From positions 1-41,289 of the IMG/VR virus record IMGVR_UViG_3300046385_000071: 41,289 bases of DNA. One strand, 5' to 3'. The position numbers were made by a program, and so were the translations under genes. The stretch comes from a virus. Positions within the stretch are counted from its first letter, which is position 1. Every line of letters starts with the position of its first letter. Below the pieces are notes generated by a model. The model was given only the letters and a program-made list of their open reading frames with translations. It did not search any database and had not been told where the DNA came from. Positions 22,260 to 29,451 of the stretch are shown piece after piece.

Positions 22260-22973
22260 ATGACACAACAACTGAACTTTGACTTTTCCGCGGCACCTGA
22301 GTGCAATCCCAGTTACTTTTTTCCCCTTCAATTAAAGTTGGATCCGCAGGAAAAACAAAACTTCATTGAGTCAACACTGGTGCCGCTCCGACTCAAATTT
22401 GAAGGATCAAGCTACGGTTTATCAAATGTGGGCAATGCCGACGCCAGCTTTCCTGTTACCATTGCCAATACCAATGCATTTATAAAACCCTTGGGTCTAA
22501 AAACTCGTCGCATGACCTTGTTTTTGAGTGCAAAAAATCAAACCAGTTGGGTAATACATTGCGATGGTGTCAAAGGGCCAAATGGACCAACTGTGCTGGA
22601 AGCACGGCTAAGCTACTATGAAATTGCAGACTCGCCAGGTGCAATACGATGGTGGGATCATCTGCCAAACACAGGAATCAATGTTATGCCCCCAGATCAA
22701 CAAAAAGGCACACAAGAACGCATCAGTTGCTTTGCTGACTGTGCGGCCCAGCTGCGAGACAATCAAATAGCCTGGTCAGATATCCCGCCTCCGGACTTTT
22801 CTGTGGTGTCATCAGTGCCCAGTGCAATATTGAGAACAAATCGCTTTCATCATGTTATACAAGGCAGCGGTTTTAGAGTCACTGTCAGCTGTCAGCTGGT
22901 CTGGGAGCATGATGGCAGTCCCGAAGGCGTTTGGCAACACATTCAAAACAACATGCATTTATTGGAAATTTAA
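22260..22973 (+). CDS. dioxygenase-like (double-stranded beta-helix) protein
   Basis: 237 aa. TSWVIHCDGVKG provides an H-x-D motif and LRTNRFHHVIQGSGFRVTVS a distal His followed by Arg, arranged as in Fe(II)/2-oxoglutarate or aspartyl-hydroxylase-like beta-helix proteins (H-x-D...H...R). The predicted role is hydroxylation of a protein or small molecule. The overall match is at motif level only; a non-catalytic cupin remains possible. It overlaps the cyclotransferase-like gene by TAATG, so the two are coupled. Confidence 0.55.
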   Translation: MTQQLNFDFSAAPECNPSYFFPLQLKLDPQEKQNFIESTLVPLRLKFEGSSYGLSNVGNADASFPVTIANTNAFIKPLGLKTRRMTLFLSAKNQTSWVIHCDGVKGPNGPTVLEARLSYYEIADSPGAIRWWDHLPNTGINVMPPDQQKGTQERISCFADCAAQLRDNQIAWSDIPPPDFSVVSSVPSAILRTNRFHHVIQGSGFRVTVSCQLVWEHDGSPEGVWQHIQNNMHLLEI

Positions 22974-23377
22974 TGTTATATTTGGCTTACGGAATGAACA
23001 CCAACAACAATCAAATGAATCCTGCTGCACAGCGGCTGGGTCCAGCGCTGCTAGAAGGATTTGCTTGGGAAATGTTGCAGTATGCAAATGTATATCAGTC
23101 AGTGAACGACTCTACCATTGGTATTTTATGGGAAATTGATGATGCTGTATTGTACGAACTTGATATACGGGAAGGATATCCTGCATTTTACAATCGAATA
23201 TTGGTTGATGTGATTCACAACAAACAAATTAAATCAGCTTGGGTGTATACCATGACTCCCGGTAGCAGGGATTTGTTAAAAGAACAAACACCGTCAAAAT
23301 ATTATTTTGACTGTGTGGTTGAGGGTTATGCCTGTGATAACCTAACTATTCCGCCACATCCCCGCCAATGTTTCTGA
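22973..23377 (+). CDS. gamma-glutamylcyclotransferase-like (AIG2/GGCT) protein
   Basis: 134 aa, normal for the family. The N-terminal MLYLAYGMNTN is the YxxYGxN substrate loop, ILWEIDDAVLYELDIREGYP holds the conserved strand and the probable catalytic Glu67, then FYNRILVDV and SAWVYTM. The family releases 5-oxoproline from gamma-glutamyl amines. ATG 22973 overlaps the previous stop. Predicted amidoligase operons in bacteria often include such an enzyme, which makes the 17126 gene a likely partner. Its end overlaps a minus-strand gene. Confidence 0.85.
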   Translation: MLYLAYGMNTNNNQMNPAAQRLGPALLEGFAWEMLQYANVYQSVNDSTIGILWEIDDAVLYELDIREGYPAFYNRILVDVIHNKQIKSAWVYTMTPGSRDLLKEQTPSKYYFDCVVEGYACDNLTIPPHPRQCF

Positions 23378-23540
23378 CCAGTTGAGTAAGTGAATCAACT
23401 TTGACCAACTGAACACAGCCGTTGATGTTGGTAACTCTGAAATAATCACCGGCTTGCCAGCCCAAGCGGTCTATGTTTAGATCAGAATCTGGGATAATAC
23501 GATCTGGCCTTGCTTCCCAATCAGAGCTTTTGTGATTCAT
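23346..23540 (-). CDS. small hypothetical protein on the minus strand
   Basis: 64 aa. The protein has a balanced composition with RIIPDSDLNIDRLGWQAGDY and FRVTNINGCVQLVKVDSL, a small beta domain in which L-G-W-x-x-G-D-Y-F and NG-x-x-L-V-K-V are typical of genuine phage proteins rather than a shadow frame. It converges on and overlaps the end of the cyclotransferase-like gene by 32 bases. TATAAAT on the minus strand overlaps its ATG, again suggesting a leaderless transcript. Confidence 0.65.
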   Translation of the reverse strand: MNHKSSDWEARPDRIIPDSDLNIDRLGWQAGDYFRVTNINGCVQLVKVDSLTQLVRNIGGDVAE

Positions 23541-23603
23541 TTATAATTATTTTCAACTCTATATTTACCAAGGTAATGCTTGTGTGAGTTTGTTTTCAAT
23601 AAC

Positions 23604-23643
23604 GATAAATAGAACAGAGGATAATGTGTAAAAACAATAAATA
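23604..23643 (+). promoter_or_regulatory. two late promoter candidates in tandem
   Basis: GATAAATA at 23604-23611 and AATAAATA at 23636-23643. The second ends 5 bases before the ATG at 23649 and would give a leaderless transcript; the first would give a leader of about 33 bases. Confidence 0.55.
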
Positions 23644-23648
23644 TATCT

Positions 23649-24776
23649 ATGAAGCTGCGTGAAATAATTATAGTGGAAGACGGCGAAGCCAGTGTGGCAA
23701 CCGTGTCTAGCGACATTGCTACAGTGGCCTATCCACTATTTGTACGTGGTAAGAGCAAAAAAGAAAAACGTAAAAATGCTCGTGCGGCAGTTGGCCAAAA
23801 GTATGTACCTGGTCCAGATGGTATTGGGCAGGGTGTGTTTGAAAATCAATCCAAAGTTGGGAAAGCAGCACTGGATTACAAAAGATCTAACCGTTACCCC
23901 GACGGTGAATCTATACCCAACAGTTTGCCGCCCAGATACCAGCCTGCAAACTTTCCTGGTGTACCTGCCAAACAAAACTGCGCCAATTGCGGTTATTATG
24001 ACAAGGCCAGTAAAAAATGTGACAAGTTTTCTAGCGAACCAGTTGTACGTCCCAGTTACTGGTGCCTCAAATGGGAGCCAATGGAAAAGTCTGTGGAAGA
24101 AGCTCATGTGTTAAATCACGATAATGTTATCTATAGACTGGACCGTGATAATCCAATGAGTGATACAGAAGTTGCAGTGCTTGGTGGCGCTGGCCGTTAT
24201 AGCTTACAAGCCTTGCGTGATAAAGCTCGCCGAGAAGCAGCCGCATTGGCACAAGATCTAAGCATTGAACATGGCGGAGCATTTCGACGCAGTGCCGAAA
24301 ATATCAAACAGTTGACCAATACCATTAATACCATTGTTGCAGCCTACAACGAGCTGGCAAGATTAAGAAGGCGTGGCGGGCGTGGTAGTCGTGGTATCAC
24401 AGATGAAGACGCTGGTTTTATTCGTGAATGTATTCGGGTGGTAGAACAGGCTGCACAAAATTATCGTTTGCTGGAAAATGTGGCAATTGAGCCAGACGCA
24501 GCAGGCTACGAACCAACAAAATTAACCAGTCCCAAATATGCAGTTGTAGTTGATACACCCAGCGATTATGACTGGTATAAAATTGGAAACCATTGGCACG
24601 ATCGTATCATTGACCCACACGAGTTTGGGCAAGAAGACAGCGATACAGTTATGGTGGCTGCAGGCGACGCAGATTTTAAAGACATGCTGGCCAAATTGGA
24701 TCACATGGGCTTTACATATAAAAAAATTGGTGGCACACATAGCCAACCAGAAATTCACAAAGGTAGAAAAGAATGA
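23649..24776 (+). CDS. packaged-type protein with HiPIP-like four-Cys domain
   Basis: 375 aa. Leader MKLREIIIVE-D fits the cargo group (Glu at 10, as in the T4 IPIII leader). A basic stretch GKSKKEKRKNARAA precedes RYPDGESIPNSLPPRYQPA and cysteines 111, 114, 124 and 139 (CANCGYYDKASKKC ... PSYWCLKWEP), which look like the cluster-binding part of HiPIP. The rest is helical (about 180-290, Arg-rich) plus a small C-terminal alpha/beta unit (DFKDMLAKLDHMGFTYKKIG). The combination is unusual; an electron-transfer or structural Zn/Fe-S role is open. Confidence 0.75.
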   Translation: MKLREIIIVEDGEASVATVSSDIATVAYPLFVRGKSKKEKRKNARAAVGQKYVPGPDGIGQGVFENQSKVGKAALDYKRSNRYPDGESIPNSLPPRYQPANFPGVPAKQNCANCGYYDKASKKCDKFSSEPVVRPSYWCLKWEPMEKSVEEAHVLNHDNVIYRLDRDNPMSDTEVAVLGGAGRYSLQALRDKARREAAALAQDLSIEHGGAFRRSAENIKQLTNTINTIVAAYNELARLRRRGGRGSRGITDEDAGFIRECIRVVEQAAQNYRLLENVAIEPDAAGYEPTKLTSPKYAVVVDTPSDYDWYKIGNHWHDRIIDPHEFGQEDSDTVMVAAGDADFKDMLAKLDHMGFTYKKIGGTHSQPEIHKGRKE

Positions 24777-26905
24777 TTCGCATTAGATTAATTAACGAAG
24801 GTCGAGTAGTTAAGCAAATTACCAGCCGTGTACACGAAGGCGTTGTTCTCGAACAAATCAACAAGTACAAAGATCCGTTTGATACTGTTCAGATTGTTGA
24901 AGGCGAATTGTCAGAAGGTGCTCGGGACATGTTGCAACATGTTGCTAAAAAGATTGTACCTGCAGCAATGGCAGCAGGCATGGCCATGAGCGGCGCAAAT
25001 GCGTCAGTAACTGGTGGCTCTAACCCCAACTATCCAGGTATGAACCGGTCAGTGAGTCAGCACATCAGCGATATTGTCAATCCCAACTACAAAGAAATAA
25101 TGCGTCAACGTGAACATGGCCGTAATACTGAACGTCAAGTATGGGACGCAGAACAAAATGAAATCCGCAGGCAACGTGTAGCAGATGCTCGTAGTCGTGC
25201 AGGTGGTGGTCAACAGCATGTGATTTATGATCAAAGTAGATTGAGCCAAGACGGTAAGTCTTACATCATCTACGGTATTGACAACAAGGTTCGACGTATT
25301 CCAGTGTTGGGTACAGAATACATGGCCGGTGACAGCCAACGCTTGCCACACTATATCACCGCAGGCGGCAACGTATTGTATGTTCGCCATCCACACGCTG
25401 TTACAGAAAGCGTAGCAGAAGGCTACACAGTCACACGTGGTATTGACCGCGAACGTTATACCGAACGTCCAGGATTGGAAGGACCTTTCAGTACTAAATC
25501 CGGCAAAGTTGTATACTACGATCCAAAAGAAGGCAAGTACTACGATCCGGAAACTGACTTTTACATTGGCCACGAAGATTACGCCAAGATGGACGAAAGT
25601 GATCCAAACGCCACAGTGGGTACTATTCCAAGTACAGGCACTTCAGGTGGCACAGGCCGCACACAGTTTGCCCCAACAGGCAAAACAACTAATGCCAAGT
25701 TCAACAAAAACGGTCAAATTGAATTAGATACAGAACAAGAAGATGACGGCAGTGTCAATTTGGATGCCGATGCTGTAAATCAATTGCAACAAGCTGGTGT
25801 GAAAATTAAAGAAAGCCAAGACAGTCCAGTTGCTGGTGCTATTACACGTAGAATTCTAATGCAACGTTCTGATTTGCTGCAAAAGTACGGTCCAGCATTG
25901 GTAATGCAAGCAATTGACGAAGTTGCTGACTACGTAGGCGATGTTGAAGAAATCGGCTCTAGTGACGTGTCAGGTTGGGTCAAGCACGTTGAACAAATGT
26001 TGGATAGCAATCCACCAGAATCATTTGGCGAAGGCTTAAACGAAGGCAGCGATACTCTAGACGGTATCCTAAGCAAGTACAGTGCAGACTATGCCAAGTT
26101 TAAAGCAGGTGGTGACATTGATGAGAACCAAGACTTCTTTGATGCACTATACAACCACTTTGCAGACACAGGTGAAATGCCGTACACCATTGCCAAGGGC
26201 AGAGACGGCGATCCGTACGAGTGGATCACACAACGCTTAGATAACGAAAGTGGCGTTAGTCCGGTTGCAGAAGCTGACGAAGCATCTGCAGACCAAAACA
26301 TTATCATGCAAATTCGCAAAGCTGCTGATTACGAAAAGCCAACTCGCGTTGAACTGGCCGACGGTAGCGAAAGTGTTATTGCTCCAAACATTGCCAAGCA
26401 AATCCTTGACAAGTTTGACAAAATGAAACCAGAAAGCAAAGAGTTGTTGCAAAATACTCTAAACACAGAAGAAGGTTTCAACGAAATTTTAGCCTACTTT
26501 GGAGGCGGTGTTCGTGAGCAAGCAGCAGCTCGTGTTGGTAATATCATGCAGGCCGCTGTAGCCGAAGCAGGGTTTGGTCGATACGGTCGCCGAGATGCTT
26601 ACCAACGTGATTATGATTCAAGTGTAGCTGGCATGGGCAAGCGCCAAAGTTTAGCGTATCAATTGGATGGTGGTGCCAACGATGAAGGTTGGGACAAGCC
26701 AGAACAAGAACGTTCTTACTATAAAAAGGCACCTGTGACACCTGTTAAAAAGGGCTACTACTTTTACAATGTGCCTGCTGATCAAGTCGCAAAAGCGCAA
26801 GAAGTAGGATTAATCAAAACAAAAAGCGGCAAATGGTACAGTCCATTTGAAAACTCACGTGCCAACATGTTCTTTGGCGCAGGCAGATATTGGGAGCCAA
26901 AATAA
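24773..26905 (+). CDS. large packaged-type multidomain protein
   Basis: 710 aa. Leader MIRIRLINE-G is followed by an Ala/Met-rich hydrophobic segment (VPAAMAAGMAMSGANA, about residues 62-78) and a Tyr/Asp-rich module (YYDPKEGKYYDPETDFYIGH). Possible protease sites in the chain are SVAE-G (near 216), GLNE-G (near 427), SPVAE-A (near 500) and AVAE-A (near 597). The C-terminal 60 residues carry GYYFYNVPADQVAKAQEVGL and WYSPFENS. It overlaps the previous gene by ATGA. Function unknown; the layout resembles the linker polyproteins but with diverged sites. Confidence 0.7.
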   Translation: MIRIRLINEGRVVKQITSRVHEGVVLEQINKYKDPFDTVQIVEGELSEGARDMLQHVAKKIVPAAMAAGMAMSGANASVTGGSNPNYPGMNRSVSQHISDIVNPNYKEIMRQREHGRNTERQVWDAEQNEIRRQRVADARSRAGGGQQHVIYDQSRLSQDGKSYIIYGIDNKVRRIPVLGTEYMAGDSQRLPHYITAGGNVLYVRHPHAVTESVAEGYTVTRGIDRERYTERPGLEGPFSTKSGKVVYYDPKEGKYYDPETDFYIGHEDYAKMDESDPNATVGTIPSTGTSGGTGRTQFAPTGKTTNAKFNKNGQIELDTEQEDDGSVNLDADAVNQLQQAGVKIKESQDSPVAGAITRRILMQRSDLLQKYGPALVMQAIDEVADYVGDVEEIGSSDVSGWVKHVEQMLDSNPPESFGEGLNEGSDTLDGILSKYSADYAKFKAGGDIDENQDFFDALYNHFADTGEMPYTIAKGRDGDPYEWITQRLDNESGVSPVAEADEASADQNIIMQIRKAADYEKPTRVELADGSESVIAPNIAKQILDKFDKMKPESKELLQNTLNTEEGFNEILAYFGGGVREQAAARVGNIMQAAVAEAGFGRYGRRDAYQRDYDSSVAGMGKRQSLAYQLDGGANDEGWDKPEQERSYYKKAPVTPVKKGYYFYNVPADQVAKAQEVGLIKTKSGKWYSPFENSRANMFFGAGRYWEPK
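25406..25423 (+). repeat. diverged GVAEG-type linker in the 710-aa protein
   Basis: gaaagcgtagcagaaggc codes ESVAEG and differs at several bases from the tight linker consensus, so it is older or under different selection. Confidence 0.5.
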
Positions 26906-28725
26906 TGAAATTCTCAGACTTAGGCGATAAAGGTCCAGACTTTATTCGAGAAATAGACAGCCAAGGCTACCGCGGTAGCCGCGACAGTGTTGAAGATGAT
27001 GTTGGCAAGAAAGAATACAGCGGCAAAGTGGCCAAGCCCGGTGATGTTGTCAAGCAAGGCGCCAAGGCATTAGACAACGCATTTAACCATAAAGAAGATG
27101 ATTGGTCAGCTGACTTTGAACGCAGAATGAAAAATGAAGCTGAAGAAGATGCATTTGTTGATCAGCTGTCTGGCTTGCAACAATGGGACGTTATGGTTAT
27201 GAATAACTTCTACGGCGGCAAGTATCCAGATTACAGCGCACGTTACTACTCAGTAGTTGCAAGCAGCCCAGAAGAAGCACGACAAGTTGTCGTTGACAAT
27301 GCTGATTATGTATTACAAGACTTGTTATCACGTAAGCTACAAAATGGTAAGAAAGTATTGCCGCGTGGCAGTGCGTTACCAATTGAAGACAAGCGTGTAG
27401 GTAAAGCTAAACCGGGCACACTAACAACTATGGGATTTAAGAAAATGCTTTCCCCGGATGGCGTCAAGTCCTTTAAGTTTGCGTCGGGCAAGATTGTTGA
27501 TAGTGAAGAACAAGGTGTGGCGGAAGGCAGAGCAACATACGGCCCAGTCACTGACCAACACAAAGCCGCTTCCAAGAAAGCATTCAATGCCGGTGTGCGT
27601 GATGGTAAAGCAGGTGTTGAGAAAAATAAAGAATATATGTCTAGTGCGTTGATGAAAACAACTTATCTCAATGGTTACAAGCAGGGCAAGCAAGGTGTGG
27701 CGGAAGGCCAAGGCAGTGTTAGCGTCAGACAGTGGGCGAATCAAGTTCGCAGGGATCACGGCTCCGATGTTAAGTTTAGAAATCGTCAAGAAGGTGGCGG
27801 CGCAGTAGACAGTGTTATTGCTAAAAACAGTAACGGAGAAACAGTAGGTGTGTATAATCGTAAGACTGGTTACCCTACAGTATATGAACCAAAGCAAGGT
27901 GTGGCGGAAGGATCTACTACACTATGGGAAGTTAGTTTTGACTATGGCCCGCACCAGTCAGACTCTGTAAAAGTCAAGGCAAGGTCAGCCCAAGAAGCTG
28001 TTGATAAAGTAGAAACTGCGGCAGAGAAAAAAGGTCGTAGCATAATGGTTAACTGGGCAAGACCAACAGAACAAAGTGTAGCGGAAGGCATTGTTTACAA
28101 CACTCTTACTATAGACAATCAAAACTTAATTGACCAAAAAGCCAAATCCAAGCCCGACGGCATTTACACATTCCGCGGAATCATGTTCCGTGTTAAAAAC
28201 GGCAGAGCAACTCACTATGCTGCCGAAAGTTCGATACTTGCTTCATATGGAAATTTTAACACCGCAGTAGGTTCATACTCTACCAGGGATGAAGCTAAAG
28301 CAAAATTGAAAAGTATCAAAGAAGGTCTAGCGGAAGGCATTAATCCCGAGCATTATGATGTACAAGAAGCCAGTTTAGCACAAATGCGTGACTATTTTAA
28401 CCAAGACGATTCTGATTCTGTAAAAGTCAACCGCAATTATGATGCGCCAAGTGATAAAAAGAACCCCGCAGGTGTTCCGCCAAAGATTCAAGCATTGGTT
28501 AATAAAATGTATCATGCTGGTAAAATTAGCCCGCAAGAGTTTGAAACTCTAAGAAAGTTTCAACGCCAAACAAAAATCAATGTAGGTATCCGTGAAGCAG
28601 ATGCGAACCCATATGTAATTGGTATGGCACAAGCTATGAAAAGCACAGGTGACAAGCCACCGTTGAAAAAGAGCACTATCAATAAAGCACATGCCATTGC
28701 TCGTGCCGTCAAAAAAGGAGATTGA
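26905..28725 (+). CDS. polyprotein with GVAEG linkers, polyprotein B
   Basis: 606 aa. ATG 26905 overlaps the previous stop. After a 207-residue N-terminal part, linkers end at Glu207, 267, 335, 394 and 477 (EQGVAE-G, KQGVAE-G, KQGVAE-G, EQSVAE-G, EGLAE-G), giving units of 60, 68, 59 and 83 residues and a C-terminal part of 129. Each unit reads as a small separate domain, for example FDYGPHQSDSVKVKARSAQE and YTFRGIMFRVKNGRATHYAA. The end is NPYVIGMAQAMKSTGDKPPL with a basic helix. Cleavage at L/I/V-x-E before Gly would be the signature of a T4-type prohead protease. Predicted capsid-internal precursor. Confidence 0.75.
   Translation: MKFSDLGDKGPDFIREIDSQGYRGSRDSVEDDVGKKEYSGKVAKPGDVVKQGAKALDNAFNHKEDDWSADFERRMKNEAEEDAFVDQLSGLQQWDVMVMNNFYGGKYPDYSARYYSVVASSPEEARQVVVDNADYVLQDLLSRKLQNGKKVLPRGSALPIEDKRVGKAKPGTLTTMGFKKMLSPDGVKSFKFASGKIVDSEEQGVAEGRATYGPVTDQHKAASKKAFNAGVRDGKAGVEKNKEYMSSALMKTTYLNGYKQGKQGVAEGQGSVSVRQWANQVRRDHGSDVKFRNRQEGGGAVDSVIAKNSNGETVGVYNRKTGYPTVYEPKQGVAEGSTTLWEVSFDYGPHQSDSVKVKARSAQEAVDKVETAAEKKGRSIMVNWARPTEQSVAEGIVYNTLTIDNQNLIDQKAKSKPDGIYTFRGIMFRVKNGRATHYAAESSILASYGNFNTAVGSYSTRDEAKAKLKSIKEGLAEGINPEHYDVQEASLAQMRDYFNQDDSDSVKVNRNYDAPSDKKNPAGVPPKIQALVNKMYHAGKISPQEFETLRKFQRQTKINVGIREADANPYVIGMAQAMKSTGDKPPLKKSTINKAHAIARAVKKGD
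27508..27528 (+). repeat. GVAEG linker repeat, polyprotein B, copy 1
   Basis: gaacaaggtgtggcggaagg plus c; differs by one synonymous base (gaa for gag) from the copies in polyprotein A 7.5 kb upstream. Confidence 0.8.
27688..27708 (+). repeat. GVAEG linker repeat, polyprotein B, copy 2
   Basis: aagcaaggtgtggcggaagg plus c, coding KQGVAEG; predicted cut after Glu267. Confidence 0.8.
27892..27912 (+). repeat. GVAEG linker repeat, polyprotein B, copy 3
   Basis: aagcaaggtgtggcggaagg plus a, coding KQGVAEG; predicted cut after Glu335. Confidence 0.8.
28069..28089 (+). repeat. GVAEG linker repeat, polyprotein B, copy 4
   Basis: gaacaaagtgtagcggaagg plus c, coding EQSVAEG; two changes from the consensus, predicted cut after Glu394. 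Confidence 0.75.
28321..28338 (+). repeat. GVAEG-type linker, polyprotein B, copy 5 (diverged)
   Basis: gaaggtctagcggaaggc codes EGLAEG; Leu in place of Val gives the best match to the classical L-x-E protease site. Predicted cut after Glu477. Confidence 0.6.
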
Positions 28726-28726
28726 T

Positions 28727-29368
28727 GTGATCGAATTAACCGTTGATATCTTAGAAGCATGCTTGCCAGAAGCCAAGCGAGCAAATTTAGAAAAGTTTGT
28801 GGAAGGTTTAAATGACACGTTTGCTCACTTTGAAATTGACACGCCTAAACGCATGGCCATGTTTATTGCTCAAACTGCGCACGAGTCAGGCAACTTTGCT
28901 GCAACACAGGAAAACTTGAACTACAGTGCAAGGGGTCTAACTGGTACATTTAAAAAGTATTTCCCCACAGAAGAGTCAGCTGTACCTTATTCTCGCAAGC
29001 CAGAAAAGATTGCCAATCGTGTGTACGGGGGACGAATGGGCAATGGTGACGAAGCTTCCGGGGACGGCTTCAAGTATCGCGGTCGCGGGGTTATTCAATT
29101 GACTGGCAAGGACAACTACACTGCATGCGGACGAGCATTAAGCATGGATTTGTTAACTGATCCCAACTGTGTTGCAGAAAATCCAGTGGCAGTGCTATCT
29201 GCAGGTTGGTTCTGGAACACACGCAGATTAAACGATTGGGCAGACAAAGGTGATATAGTAACTGTTACTAAAAAGATCAATGGCGGCACAATTGGTTTAG
29301 CCGATCGTAAAAAGCACTATGAGCACATTTTAGAAGTTCTGGAAGAACTTGCCAACCAGCACGGATAA
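28727..29368 (+). CDS. GH19 endolysin
   Basis: 213 aa, a complete single-domain GH19 lysozyme. FIAQTAHESGNFAATQENLN holds the catalytic Glu53, YRGRGVIQLTGKDNYTACGR the substrate-binding core, and GWFWNTRRLNDWADKGD the C-terminal lobe. GTG at 28727 is chosen: aaaggag lies 7 bases upstream and the previous stop overlaps, while the ATG at 28725 is out of frame. It has no capsid-type leader, so it is the candidate for host lysis, in contrast to the fused GH19 at 12429. A terminator follows. Confidence 0.9.
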   Translation: MIELTVDILEACLPEAKRANLEKFVEGLNDTFAHFEIDTPKRMAMFIAQTAHESGNFAATQENLNYSARGLTGTFKKYFPTEESAVPYSRKPEKIANRVYGGRMGNGDEASGDGFKYRGRGVIQLTGKDNYTACGRALSMDLLTDPNCVAENPVAVLSAGWFWNTRRLNDWADKGDIVTVTKKINGGTIGLADRKKHYEHILEVLEELANQHG

Positions 29369-29383
29369 ATAAAATTAACACGG

Positions 29384-29424
29384 CCCCGATCGTTTGCTGT
29401 ACAGGAACGCTTTGGGGTTTTTTT
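29384..29424 (+). terminator. intrinsic terminator after the endolysin
   Basis: CCCC (29384) with CGTT, and AACG with GGGG (29414) form an interrupted stem, followed by seven T to 29424. Confidence 0.75.
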
Positions 29425-29451
29425 ATTGACTTTAATTCAATAAGTACTGGC

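Noticed and set aside
25049-25573. 174-aa minus-strand reading frame inside the 710-aa protein gene
   Set aside because: Long but Cys/Phe/Val-skewed, as expected for a complement of a coding strand with biased codons; the plus-strand protein has a coherent domain layout and start.
27421-27897. 158-aa minus-strand reading frame inside polyprotein B
   Set aside because: It repeats FRHTLL at each GVAEG linker only because the linker DNA is repeated on the other strand; composition is not protein-like.
29364-29371. GATAAATA at the end of the endolysin gene as a late promoter
   Set aside because: It overlaps the stop codon and is followed 12 bases later by an intrinsic terminator, so a productive transcript is unlikely.
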